From the NCBI GenBank assembly GCA_025356035.1, contig JANXYN010000152.1:1-35146 (forward strand): a stretch of DNA of 35,146 nucleotides, written 5' to 3'. The stretch's first letter is position 1. Each line of letters begins with the position of its first letter. This document shows, one piece after another, positions 1-8,655 of this stretch. The notes below the pieces were generated by a model, which made no database searches, was not told the DNA's origin, and saw only the letters and a program-made list of their open reading frames with translations. The translations under genes were made by a program, and so were the position numbers. The DNA is from Geobacteraceae bacterium (lineage in GTDB: Bacteria; Desulfobacterota; Desulfuromonadia; Geobacterales; Geobacteraceae).

Positions 1-332
1 CAGTTCACCTGGCCAACCGGAAGAAGAAGAGCATGAAACCAAGAGAATGGGCCTGGTTCAAGAGGCGAAGTGCCATCGAACCGATCATTGGTCACACGAA
101 GTCAGACCACCGGATGGATCGCAACTACTTGAAGGGCGAAGGAGGCGACAAAATCAACGCCATCCTGGCCGGATGTGGTTTTAACCTGAGGAAGCTCCTG
201 AGAGCTATCCTTTTGTGGCTTTTCAAAGAGCGGTTCAGGGGCAACACTACCAACATTACGACCCTGATCGAGAGCCTCAGCTTGAAATATCAACTCACCT
301 GAGACGGTTTCAGGACTTTTTCAGGGACGACT
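1..332 (+). mobile_element. Right end of an IS5-like insertion sequence (partial)
   Basis: The window opens inside an insertion sequence. The transposase reading frame is open from base 3 and stops at 302. About 30 bases of T-rich and GA-rich sequence follow before the AT-rich leader of the pilus cluster. The left end lies outside the window, so terminal inverted repeats and the target duplication cannot be checked, and the right boundary near 332 is a guess. The element ends just upstream of the first pilus leader, so it may have displaced that operon's original promoter or may supply a new one. Confidence 0.6.
3..302 (+). CDS. IS5-family transposase, C-terminal part
   Basis: Only the last 99 or so residues are present; the frame enters from upstream of the window. 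The segment around AIEPIIGHTKSDHRMDRNYL matches the end of the DDE transposase domain of IS5-type elements, where the glutamate of the AIEP motif is the last catalytic acid. The stretch GGDKINAILAGCGFNLRKLL, just downstream, is the typical helix after the active site. The frame stops cleanly at TGA 300-302 with no sign of decay, but whether the whole gene is intact cannot be judged here. The family call rests on motif recall; the exact IS name is not assigned. Confidence 0.8.
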   Translation, partial: VHLANRKKKSMKPREWAWFKRRSAIEPIIGHTKSDHRMDRNYLKGEGGDKINAILAGCGFNLRKLLRAILLWLFKERFRGNTTNITTLIESLSLKYQLT

Positions 333-357
333 AATTATTTACTTGTAATTTACCGCG

Positions 358-385
358 AGCTATGCAATTAATGCATGGCTTTTTT
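358..385 (+). terminator. Terminator-like hairpin in leader of first pilin gene (copy 1)
   Basis: AGCTATGCA pairs with TGCATGGCT (one G-T wobble) around a 5-base ATTAA loop, followed by a run of Ts. It lies upstream of the pilin start at 438 rather than after a gene on the same strand, apart from the IS transposase, so it may act as an attenuator. A nearly identical hairpin recurs at 1108-1135 before the next unit. Confidence 0.55.
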
Positions 386-437
386 CTTTTCTGGTCATCA
401 CTGCCGCTGGACAAACTATGCTCTTGGAGGAAGGGAG

Positions 438-1022
438 ATGGCAGACGGGAAGAGGATTTCGCAGGGGACTTGTTGGGAGAGTCATGGCAGCCAAGGCTTT
501 ACCCTGCTGGAATTGATTATAGTCGTCGCTGTCATGGGCCTTTTGTCGGCCATCGCCATCCCGGCATTCAGCAGCTTTTACGGGAAATGTTGTGTGGAAG
601 CGGTAGCAGCGGAGATCACCGGTATGATCATGGAGGGGAAGCAAAACTTCCTGGAGGGGCGAGACTCTGCCATTATCTTCGATCCCGACAAGGGGAAGAT
701 TTCGCTGCATTCATGGAAGGGGGAAGATGACCAATGGAACACAGCTGATGACAGGTTGGTGAGGTCTTTCCGCTTTGCGGACAAAGGGGGTGGTCTCAGT
801 TTTGGTTATGGCAACTATGGGCCGATCGACGGCTACGGTGTAACAGCGGACGGTATAACCTTCCAGAATAACAGACTGGTATGTAACCCCGAATTAACTG
901 GAAATGCCGGGACGGTTTACCTCAGATCGTCATCAGGAGCAGCCATTGCCATCACCGTGAATTCAACCGATTTAGGATACAAGGTGCGTTCCTGGGAAGG
1001 CAGGAAGTGGGTAAGACGGTAG
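438..1022 (+). CDS. Type IV minor pilin, GspH/FimT type
   Basis: A 194-residue prepilin. A short leader ends in a prepilin peptidase site, G20|FTLLE, with the conserved Glu at position +5. A hydrophobic helix of about 20 residues follows, then a globular GspH/FimT-like domain. Minor pilins of this type are cleaved and methylated by PilD and prime pilus assembly at the inner membrane. I chose ATG 438 because a strong GGAGGAAGGGAG ribosome site sits just before it; an upstream ATG at 375 would add 21 residues without such a site. Two adjacent Cys follow the helix (GKCCVE). The gene is separated from the other minor pilins by dsbC-like and pilY1 genes, so the cluster holds two FimT-type pilins. 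Its exact role is inferred. Confidence 0.8.
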   Translation: MADGKRISQGTCWESHGSQGFTLLELIIVVAVMGLLSAIAIPAFSSFYGKCCVEAVAAEITGMIMEGKQNFLEGRDSAIIFDPDKGKISLHSWKGEDDQWNTADDRLVRSFRFADKGGGLSFGYGNYGPIDGYGVTADGITFQNNRLVCNPELTGNAGTVYLRSSSGAAIAITVNSTDLGYKVRSWEGRKWVRR

Positions 1023-1107
1023 GCGTATTTTTGTGTGATGCCACTAGAGGTATACCCTAGGCCGATATTTTTTGTTTTCTCAATGCTGATGGCTATCGGT
1101 TAATCTA

Positions 1108-1135
1108 AGCTATGCAATTAATGCATAGCTTTTTT
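1108..1135 (+). terminator. Terminator-like hairpin in leader of dsbC-pilY1 unit (copy 2)
   Basis: A perfect 9-bp stem, AGCTATGCA/TGCATAGCT, with an ATTAA loop and a following T run. It matches copy 1 (358-385) in all but one base of the hairpin. It may end the upstream pilin transcript, or act as the expression platform of a regulated leader for the dsbC-like gene, whose start lies 145 bases downstream. Confidence 0.6.
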
Positions 1136-1138
1136 GTT

Positions 1139-1245
1139 GGGAGTAAAGCAATATAGCCCCAACCATCCGAAAGGACAGGAGTATTAAACCGAAGGTTGCT
1201 CGGCATTGAAATTGCACATAGACCTGTAATGCTAAGTTTACTCAG
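1139..1245 (+). other. Candidate structured 5' leader, no known family recognised
   Basis: Nested complementary segments could form a three-way junction. The outer stem pairs GAGTAAA (1141-1147) with TTTACTC (1237-1243). One arm pairs CAACC (1160-1164) with GGTTG (1194-1198) and encloses TCC-GAAA-GGA, a GNRA tetraloop. The other arm pairs GCATT (1203-1207) with AATGC (1228-1232). Each stem is short and could arise by chance. I do not see the conserved core of the GEMM-I riboswitch. Confidence 0.25.
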
Positions 1246-1279
1246 TCCAGTCGCCGGTTTCGTCAAGAAAGGGAGTTGC

Positions 1280-2068
1280 ATGCAAAAGTCGATAGTATTA
1301 GCCATTCTTCTGTTGGTTTGTTCGTCTTCCACCGTGTTTGCCACGAAGGAGTGTGGCGACAGCGGCGTTGATTGCGCAAAGTGTCATTCATTGACGATCA
1401 AGGAGGCTAATGATTTGTTAAAGGCTATCGGGGGGGGAGTCAGGACTGTCAAGCTGGCGCCAGTAAAGGGCCTCTGGGAGCTGAGCCTGGAAAAGGATGG
1501 TCGACAGGGGCTTGCCTATATTGATTTTGCTAAAAAGTACATTCTGGCTGGTCCCGTTTTCCGGATTGATTCCTTAAAACCAGAGTCCCCGGCCCCGGCC
1601 CAAGGCCCGCAGCGGAAAGTGGATAAAGTTGACATCACTACCATCCCGCTGGCCAACTCCATCGTCATGGGGAACCCCAAGGGAAAGAAAAAGCTTTTTG
1701 TCTTTACCGATCCCGATTGCCCGTACTGCGCCAAGCAGCATGCCGAGCTGAAAAAACTGGTGGAGTTGGATAAAGATCTCCTGGTGTACGTCAAGTTCTT
1801 CCCGCTGGTTAGCATTCATCCAAAAGCCTATGACAAGTCACGGGTGATCCTGGAGCAAAATTCCCTTGAGATCCTTGACAAGGCCTTTGCTAAAACGCTT
1901 CCTGAGCCAGCAACGAAAGCTCCAAGCAAGGGGGTCGATGAGACCATGAACCTTGCGCAATCGATCGGCATCGATGCCACACCGACCCTGATACTCCCCG
2001 ACGGGAGGATAATGCCGGGTTACAGGGATGCGGAGACGCTGTTGAAAATGCTGACTGGCGATAAATAA
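1280..2068 (+). CDS. DsbC/DsbG-like periplasmic thioredoxin-fold protein with CxxCH motif
   Basis: A 262-residue exported protein, probably a thiol-disulfide isomerase or reductase. An N-terminal signal peptide ends near VFA (residue 21). A small N-terminal domain follows, then a thioredoxin fold with the active site CPYC at residues 147-150 (TDPDCPYCAKQ) and a TPT segment that should carry the cis-proline. This layout fits DsbC/G. Unusually, the mature N-terminus holds CAKCH at residues 32-36, the signature of covalent c-type heme attachment, though it could simply be a second redox Cys pair. I chose ATG 1280 for its signal peptide and GGGAG site; an earlier frame start at 1196 has neither. 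The gene lies directly upstream of a Cys-rich PilY1, a likely folding client (inference). Confidence 0.8.
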   Translation: MQKSIVLAILLLVCSSSTVFATKECGDSGVDCAKCHSLTIKEANDLLKAIGGGVRTVKLAPVKGLWELSLEKDGRQGLAYIDFAKKYILAGPVFRIDSLKPESPAPAQGPQRKVDKVDITTIPLANSIVMGNPKGKKKLFVFTDPDCPYCAKQHAELKKLVELDKDLLVYVKFFPLVSIHPKAYDKSRVILEQNSLEILDKAFAKTLPEPATKAPSKGVDETMNLAQSIGIDATPTLILPDGRIMPGYRDAETLLKMLTGDK

Positions 2069-2109
2069 TAAGCAAGCTACGGCAGTTTTCACGGAAGGAG
2101 AGTGCAGCA

Positions 2110-2412
2110 ATGAAAAAATGTGCCTTATTAGTTCTTTTCCTTGTTTGGTGTTTGGGCGGCGGGGTTTACGCGCTGAGCGTTCACTATTACTTGAATGGCA
2201 GGGTGAATGCGGTGTCAGATAATTCCATCACCGTTGACGGAAGAGTATTCAAAATAGTTCCTCGTGCCAGGGTAGCCATTCAAACGGAACGCAATGGCGC
2301 ATTTTTTGAGGACCCTGCGAGAATATCCAATATCAGCCGGGGTGATTCAGTAAATGTCCGGGTGACAGGCAATACGGTGGACGATATACAGATTGAGAGG
2401 TGGAAGCGATGA
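2110..2412 (+). CDS. Small exported protein upstream of pilY1
   Basis: A 100-residue protein with a signal peptide (residues 1 to about 22, ending VYA) and a mature part of about 78 residues. The segment NGRVNAVSDNSITVDGRVF has the alternating pattern of a small beta barrel, like the OB-type DUF5666 domains, but I cannot assign a family with confidence. A strong GGAAGGAG site precedes the start. Its stop overlaps the pilY1 start (ATGA at 2409-2412), so the two are probably translationally coupled. It may help pilY1 export, folding or localisation; this is inferred only from position. Confidence 0.7.
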   Translation: MKKCALLVLFLVWCLGGGVYALSVHYYLNGRVNAVSDNSITVDGRVFKIVPRARVAIQTERNGAFFEDPARISNISRGDSVNVRVTGNTVDDIQIERWKR

Positions 2413-5400
2413 TAGCCCAAAACTTACCTCGGAAAATTTCCTTCATAAGTGCGTTGGTCGTGCTTGTTGTTATGGCCATGCTTCAGGAGCAGGCAGATGC
2501 AGCGACCATGAACGACTACTGCGTCAATCCACCCTTTATCGCCCAGTCTGCCCCCCCCTTGGTCATGTTTGAGGTGGGGCGGGAACACAAGCTTTACTAC
2601 CAGGCGTATAATGACGCATCTGATCTGGATAATGACGGGCAGATTGATGCGGCGTACAAGCATTCCATCGACTATTATGGGTATTTTGACCCCTACAAGT
2701 GCTATACCCATAGTGGAGGTTCAGGTGCAACTGACAAGTTCACGCCGGTTTCCACCACCGCCGACAAATTCTGCTCGGCCGGGCAGTGGAGCGGCAATGT
2801 GCTGAACTGGTTGACCATGGCCCGGATTGATGCCCTACGCAAAGTTCTTTATGGTGGCTACCGGAGTGCTGACAGCGGTACTTCCACCGTGCTGCAGAGG
2901 GTGTACGTCCCCCAGGACGCCCATAGCTGGGGCAAGGAGTTTACCGGACGGCTCTGTTACAACGGCAGCGCCGCCGATCCCAATAAATACAACTATACCT
3001 GTACCATCGACTCCGACTGTGGTGCCGGGTACAGCTGCCTCGACAAATCCCAGAACCTGATCGGCATCGCAGCGGCGCTGGCACCGAACACCTGCTCGAC
3101 CAGTACGGCGGTCAGCTGGGGTACCACCGGCAAGATTCTCGTGGTTGATTATAACCATGACAGCTCGTTGGCAGCCGATACCCTCTGCGGCGCAGATCAC
3201 ACCAATCTGATTCTTTCCTATAATCCTTTGGCAGCCTCACCTCTGGGGTATACCACCCATTATTACGTCAATGATTTCAACGATACGACGCTGGCGCCCG
3301 GGAATCACCACAACGATTATTATAACATCTTCGCAGTTACCGAATTCAACGTGTTGAGCAGCAAAAAAGGCGACTGGCAGTTTGCCATCGGTGGGGATGA
3401 CGGCGTTGAGGTGGAGGTGGATGGGATCGTGGTTGCCTCGGGTTATGGCTGCCATTCAAGTACCGGCGGCCAGGACAACTTTGGCACCGTTACCCTGAAC
3501 ACCGCCGGCTACCATCGGCTGATCGTTAGGCATACCCAGAAAACAGGGCAGGATGGGGTGAAGGTCTGGTACAAAAAACCGGGCGACGCATCCTGGACCA
3601 TTTTTGGCAGTACCCTGACGCTGCGGGCGCCTACGATTACTTCATCAGGGCCCGATAACCGCTGTACCATCAAAACCGACGACTTCATCCAGACCGGCAC
3701 GCCAACCATCGGCACTACGGCCAGGCGGCATCTCTTCTGTAGTACGACACTCTCCGCTGATGGTACCCCCATCCTCCGCAAGCTGGAGAACATGACCAAC
3801 CGGGTCTGGGAGTGGTCCGCCAAGGAACGGCCGGTCTGTGACAATTCCCTTGGCACGCCGACCGATTACACGGTGGCGGTTGAGGTGTGCAAAGCCGGCC
3901 TCCTGGAGACAAATTGCAAGAATTATGGGGGGAATTACAAACCGGTCGGGCTGTTGCAAAAATATGGCGAAGGGGACGGTTCAAAGGTCTGCTCGAAGAC
4001 CTTCTCCGCGGCATGCACAACCGACAACGATTGCGGGGGGGGCGAAGGGCTTTGCGTCAATCGCGTCCCCATGTTCTTCGGCCTGATGACCGACACCTAC
4101 ACCAAGAACCTTAGTGGCGGGGTGCTGCGCAAAAACCCCGGGAGCATCCTGGATGAAACGAATGCCAACAATGGCCAGTTCCAGACCTCGGAGAATGTCC
4201 AGGGGAACATCATCCACACCCTGGATCGGCTGAAGGTCATCGGCTACCGGTATTCCGATTATTCGTATCAGGACTCGGTCGGCGGCTCGTGTGGCTGGAT
4301 CGAAACCCGGCCGCTGCAGGAGGGGGAATGCCGGATGTGGGGGAACCCCATTGCGGAGATGATGTACGAGAGTATGCGCTATTTTGCCGGCAAAGGGGCT
4401 CCCACTGCCGAATTTGATTATTCGACCAGCGCCGATTCAAGCGTGAACCTGTCCAAACCGAGCTGGGGTTACCCCAAGGGGAGTAATACCTATCAACCCT
4501 ATGACATATTCCCGTCCTGCTCCAAGCCATTTATCCTGATTCTGAGCGATGTCAACACGAGTTACGATTCCGACCAGATCCCCGGCAGCTCTTTTAAAAA
4601 AACCGACGGCACCTATTTCGCAGAAGATGCGCTTGCCCCGCACCTGGGACTTGGGGATGTCACCAGTGGCGTTTCGCTCCTTAACCAGCTCGCTGAAACC
4701 ATTGGTGCCAGTGAAGGAATTATCGGCAGCAACTGGTTCATCGGCGAGAATGGCACGATCAAAGACTTCATCTGCTCCTCCAAAAACGTAACAAAATTCA
4801 GTCTGCTGCGCGGCATGTGCCCGGAGGAGCCGACCAAGCAGGGGAGTTTTTACGCGGCTGCGGTCGCCTATTATGGACATTCGTACATGCAGGCAAAAAC
4901 AGGGAAACCTAACGTTACCACCTTTGCCGTGGCGCTCTCCTCACCGTCTGCCAATCTGAAGTTCAGGGCCGGGAGCCACATGGTGACAATCGTGCCAGTC
5001 GGCAAATCGGTGAGTGGCGCTGCCGGTGTATACGGGCAATGCGCCGCCAAGTGCACGCTTAGCTCGGACAGTGACGGGCTGCACATCAGTAGCTGCGCTG
5101 CCGATGCCTTCTGTCCTTCCAACCAGATCGTCAACATGTTTGTACAGCAGTTCGAGTATAACGCCGCCGGTGAAGCCATCTATGCAAAATTCAAGATCAA
5201 CTACGAGGATTCGGAGCAAGGGGCGGACCATGATATGGACGCCATCGTTTCCTATGAGATCTGCACCCAGGCAGCCAAGGATAATAGCCTGGGGAGCTGC
5301 GGTATCGACTTGGTCAACAGTATCCAGGTGAAAATGACCTCGGATTACGGCGCCGGCGGAATTGACCAGGTACTCGGTTTCGTCATTTCCGGGACCACCT

Positions 5401-8180
5401 CCGATGGCGTCTATTTGCCGGTGAAAGACAAAGACGTTCCTGGCACTGCAAATGCCACCACACCGACCGTCGTCGCCAACCTGCCGCTGAGCTGGTCGAA
5501 AACTTTTCCCACCACCGGCCTGCCGGCCGGATTCATAAACAATCCGCTCTGGTATGCGGCAAAGTGGGGTGGCTTCATCGATATGAACGGCAATGACAAG
5601 CCAGACCTGTCAGCCGAGTGGAACAAGAACGGCAGCGGCGACCCGGATAACTATTTCCTCGTGCAGAATCCCCTTGAGCTGGAGAGGCAGCTCGACAAGG
5701 CGCTCTCTGAAATTCTTGCACGGGTCTCCTCAGGTACAGCGGCATCCATTCTCAGCGATAGTTCCGGCAGTGGCGCCAACCTGATCCAGGCGGTGTTTTA
5801 TCCGAAAAAGATCTTCGGCGCGACGGAGATCAGTTGGACCGGCGAATTGCAGGATCTCTGGTACTATATCGATCCATTCCTGAAATACAATAATATCCGG
5901 GAAGATACGGATGGGGACAGAATCCTCAATCTCAAAAACGATTTGATAACCCAATTTGTTTTCGATAATGCGGCAAAACAGACCAAAGTGATCAGGAGAC
6001 AGGATTCCGACGGCAATGGAGCGCCGAACATCGGCCCCTACCTGGACAAGATCGACCCTGACGATACCAACAGCCTCTGGAAGGCGGGACGGCTGCTCTG
6101 GGGACGGACATCCTCCTCAAGGCACATCTTCACCACCACGGATGTGGGGAGTTATGCAGCCCCGACATCGCCGTACTATGGCACGTTGATGAACTTCTCC
6201 GCCACCAATGCTGCTTCGCTACGGCCGTTCCTTCAGGCAGGCGATGCAACTGAAGCGACCAATATCATCAACTATATTCGCGGGACGGAGATTACCGGCT
6301 ACCGGGGCCGGACCGTCACCATCGGCGGGAGTAGCGGTGCATGGAAACTGGGAGACGTCATCTCCTCCACCCCCAAAATGCTCACCTCGGGGCGTATCAA
6401 TACCTACGACACCGATTACCCGATACCACCGGGTACTTCTCCGTACTTCAGCTATTATAATTCGGATGATTACAAAAACCGGGGGATGGTATACGCCGGG
6501 GCCAACGACGGGATGCTGCACGCATTTAACCTGGGGCTCCTCAGGGAAATTGTGGATCCCTTTCAAAAGGCGCAGCTTCTCCCCCCCGCTAACGGCGGGT
6601 CGATCGGCGAAGAGGCATGGGCCTTCGTGCCGAAAAACGTTCTTCCCTATCTGAAATATCTGTCGGACAACGATTACTGCCATCTCTATTACGTGGATGG
6701 GGCTCCCTACCTGGTAGATGCGAGCATCGAGACTGTCTCGACCTGCGGGTCCTCGGATTATGCGGCGTGCCCGTCGCAGGCGAAATACCTGCTCGGGACA
6801 AACAAGCTTGATCTGGCCAATACCAGCTGGCGGACCGTCATGATCGGCGGGATGGGGCTGGGTGGCGCCTCGACAAAGACTACCGACTCCACCTGTACGG
6901 CCGGCGCTGCCGGGACCTGTGTGAAGACGCCGATCATGGACCCTGCGGATGCAACCAAAGCGGTTGGCTACTCATCCTATTATGCCCTGGATGTGACCGA
7001 ACCATATGACTCAACAGAAACGGATGCAACCAAGCGCTACCCAAAACTTATGTGGGAGTTCACCGACCCCGACCTGGGATATTCCCTTTCCGGCCCAGCC
7101 ATAGCGAGGGTGGTGGGGACCACTTCGGATAACGGCAAATGGTTTGCGGTTTTTGGTTCCGGGCCGACCGGCCCCATCGACACCACTGCCCACCAATTTC
7201 TGGGGCAATCTGACCAAAACCTGACCGTCTTTGTCCTGGATCTGAAGAGTGGCGCACTGCTGCGGAAATTTGACACCTTGAAGGATGGGACAAAGCTTGC
7301 CAATGCCTTTGCCGGATCGCTGGTCAACAGCACGATAGAGCTGCAGAAAGGGACATTAGACTCTGGATATTACCAGGATGATGCCATCTATTTCGGCTAT
7401 ACCCAGAAAAACGCCACGACCGGCCGCTGGACCGATGGTGGGGTGTTGCGACTGGCCACCAATCAGGATCAGAACCCGGCTAACTGGGAACTGACCAAAC
7501 TGATGGACGGTATCGGTCCGGTCACCAGTTCAGTGACGAATATGTTAGCAGCGAGTACTTCTAACGCAATTTTAAGAGACATCTGGCTCTATTTCGGCAG
7601 CGGCAGATACTTCTACAAAACCGGCAGCGAAATTGACGATGCCGGTGGCCTGCGTGCCCTTTATGGGGTTAAGGATCCCTGCTACAACCGCACCAATAAG
7701 CTGCTGGATCTGTCATGCACCGGAACAGCAGCCGGTAAGGTGGCGGCAGGGTCCCTGACCAACCAGACCACTAGCGTCACCAACATCAAGGGTACTGCTG
7801 CCACCGGCTGGGTCATTAACCTGCCAGGCTCCACTCCCGGTTATGCGGCGGAACGGGTGATAACCGACCCGGTGGCAGCTCCGCCCGGCCTCGTTTATTT
7901 CACCTCATTCAGGCCAACTGCAGATATTTGCTCTTCCGGCGGCGATTCATTCCTGTGGGCCTTAAGTGCTTGGACCGGCGGATCAGCCATTACCCAGGGG
8001 CAGGCTGTGCTCCAGGTTTCCACCGGCAGTTTTGAAGAGATTGATCTGACCAGCGCTTTTACTGCCGAGGGGGGGAGAAAAACGACGGCAATGACCGGGG
8101 TGCCGCCAAAGGCCCAGGGGTTGTCACTCATGGTGAAACCGCAGCCGAAGAAAAAAATCCTGCAGATAATGGAAAAATAA
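2409..8180 (+). CDS. pilY1: PilY1-type pilus tip/adhesin protein
   Basis: A 1,923-residue exported protein, larger than the roughly 1,160-residue Pseudomonas PilY1. A signal peptide ends near residue 32. The region around 300-400 resembles a PA14/fibro-slime beta domain (GDWQFAIGGDDGVEVEVDGI). A VWA-like strand, FILILSD, lies near residue 710. Calcium-loop-like motifs DTDGDRILN (about 1167) and DSDGNGAPN (about 1199) precede the C-terminal PilY1 beta-propeller, recognised by GMVYAGANDGMLHAF near 1360. I count 38 Cys, many in short CxxDxDCG-like repeats near 200 and 540. PilY1 proteins work with minor pilins to prime assembly, control retraction and bind surfaces. I chose ATG 2409, which overlaps the previous stop, over a GTG at 2400. 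The dsbC-like gene upstream fits a disulfide-rich product. Confidence 0.92.
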   Translation: MIAQNLPRKISFISALVVLVVMAMLQEQADAATMNDYCVNPPFIAQSAPPLVMFEVGREHKLYYQAYNDASDLDNDGQIDAAYKHSIDYYGYFDPYKCYTHSGGSGATDKFTPVSTTADKFCSAGQWSGNVLNWLTMARIDALRKVLYGGYRSADSGTSTVLQRVYVPQDAHSWGKEFTGRLCYNGSAADPNKYNYTCTIDSDCGAGYSCLDKSQNLIGIAAALAPNTCSTSTAVSWGTTGKILVVDYNHDSSLAADTLCGADHTNLILSYNPLAASPLGYTTHYYVNDFNDTTLAPGNHHNDYYNIFAVTEFNVLSSKKGDWQFAIGGDDGVEVEVDGIVVASGYGCHSSTGGQDNFGTVTLNTAGYHRLIVRHTQKTGQDGVKVWYKKPGDASWTIFGSTLTLRAPTITSSGPDNRCTIKTDDFIQTGTPTIGTTARRHLFCSTTLSADGTPILRKLENMTNRVWEWSAKERPVCDNSLGTPTDYTVAVEVCKAGLLETNCKNYGGNYKPVGLLQKYGEGDGSKVCSKTFSAACTTDNDCGGGEGLCVNRVPMFFGLMTDTYTKNLSGGVLRKNPGSILDETNANNGQFQTSENVQGNIIHTLDRLKVIGYRYSDYSYQDSVGGSCGWIETRPLQEGECRMWGNPIAEMMYESMRYFAGKGAPTAEFDYSTSADSSVNLSKPSWGYPKGSNTYQPYDIFPSCSKPFILILSDVNTSYDSDQIPGSSFKKTDGTYFAEDALAPHLGLGDVTSGVSLLNQLAETIGASEGIIGSNWFIGENGTIKDFICSSKNVTKFSLLRGMCPEEPTKQGSFYAAAVAYYGHSYMQAKTGKPNVTTFAVALSSPSANLKFRAGSHMVTIVPVGKSVSGAAGVYGQCAAKCTLSSDSDGLHISSCAADAFCPSNQIVNMFVQQFEYNAAGEAIYAKFKINYEDSEQGADHDMDAIVSYEICTQAAKDNSLGSCGIDLVNSIQVKMTSDYGAGGIDQVLGFVISGTTSDGVYLPVKDKDVPGTANATTPTVVANLPLSWSKTFPTTGLPAGFINNPLWYAAKWGGFIDMNGNDKPDLSAEWNKNGSGDPDNYFLVQNPLELERQLDKALSEILARVSSGTAASILSDSSGSGANLIQAVFYPKKIFGATEISWTGELQDLWYYIDPFLKYNNIREDTDGDRILNLKNDLITQFVFDNAAKQTKVIRRQDSDGNGAPNIGPYLDKIDPDDTNSLWKAGRLLWGRTSSSRHIFTTTDVGSYAAPTSPYYGTLMNFSATNAASLRPFLQAGDATEATNIINYIRGTEITGYRGRTVTIGGSSGAWKLGDVISSTPKMLTSGRINTYDTDYPIPPGTSPYFSYYNSDDYKNRGMVYAGANDGMLHAFNLGLLREIVDPFQKAQLLPPANGGSIGEEAWAFVPKNVLPYLKYLSDNDYCHLYYVDGAPYLVDASIETVSTCGSSDYAACPSQAKYLLGTNKLDLANTSWRTVMIGGMGLGGASTKTTDSTCTAGAAGTCVKTPIMDPADATKAVGYSSYYALDVTEPYDSTETDATKRYPKLMWEFTDPDLGYSLSGPAIARVVGTTSDNGKWFAVFGSGPTGPIDTTAHQFLGQSDQNLTVFVLDLKSGALLRKFDTLKDGTKLANAFAGSLVNSTIELQKGTLDSGYYQDDAIYFGYTQKNATTGRWTDGGVLRLATNQDQNPANWELTKLMDGIGPVTSSVTNMLAASTSNAILRDIWLYFGSGRYFYKTGSEIDDAGGLRALYGVKDPCYNRTNKLLDLSCTGTAAGKVAAGSLTNQTTSVTNIKGTAATGWVINLPGSTPGYAAERVITDPVAAPPGLVYFTSFRPTADICSSGGDSFLWALSAWTGGSAITQGQAVLQVSTGSFEEIDLTSAFTAEGGRKTTAMTGVPPKAQGLSLMVKPQPKKKILQIMEK

Positions 8181-8181
8181 T

Positions 8182-8655
8182 ATGTGCCAGCGCGGATTTA
8201 CACTTATTGAACTGATCGTGATTATGCTTATTATCGGCTGCCTGATAGCTATCGCCGCCCTTGACTTTAGGACTTGGATTATAAAATCGCAGATCGAAAG
8301 CCAGGTAAGGACGATGCATGCAGACCTCACGAGTGCCCGGGTGTCGGCGATGAATAACAAAAGAGTCCATAACGTTACTTTCAGCGGCAAACAATATCGG
8401 ATAGATGACGATACTCCAGCTTTAGTGACGACGATGGCACTGAAGTACCCCATTACCTTTCCCGGAGGGGCCACTGTCACTTTTGACACCAGGGGGGTTG
8501 CCACGGACGCTGTTCCGGACAGGGCTATCTGCGTTAATTCTACTGTCAGGGCTTCTTACGACAGCATTGTTATTTCGCAGACTAAGATCAATATCGGCCA
8601 GACCATTACAATCGGGGGTGCTTGTGACGTTGCCAATATTCAGATCAAAGAATAA
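8182..8655 (+). CDS. Minor pilin, FimT/FimU (GspH) type
   Basis: A 157-residue prepilin with a very short leader, MCQRG|FTLIEL, the conserved Glu at +5, a hydrophobic helix, and a GspH-like C-terminal domain. It starts one base after the pilY1 stop, so it is surely co-transcribed. FimU-type minor pilins join the PilV-W-X-Y1 complex that starts pilus polymerisation. Gene order in Geobacter pilus clusters supports a FimT/FimU role. The exact symbol is uncertain because a second GspH-like pilin lies at 438-1022. Confidence 0.85.
   Translation: MCQRGFTLIELIVIMLIIGCLIAIAALDFRTWIIKSQIESQVRTMHADLTSARVSAMNNKRVHNVTFSGKQYRIDDDTPALVTTMALKYPITFPGGATVTFDTRGVATDAVPDRAICVNSTVRASYDSIVISQTKINIGQTITIGGACDVANIQIKE

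Noticed and set aside
1020-1280. Canonical GEMM-I riboswitch
   Set aside because: The conserved GGACGCAAAGCC core is missing; only a terminator and weak 3'-end similarity remain, so I report hairpins and a candidate leader instead.
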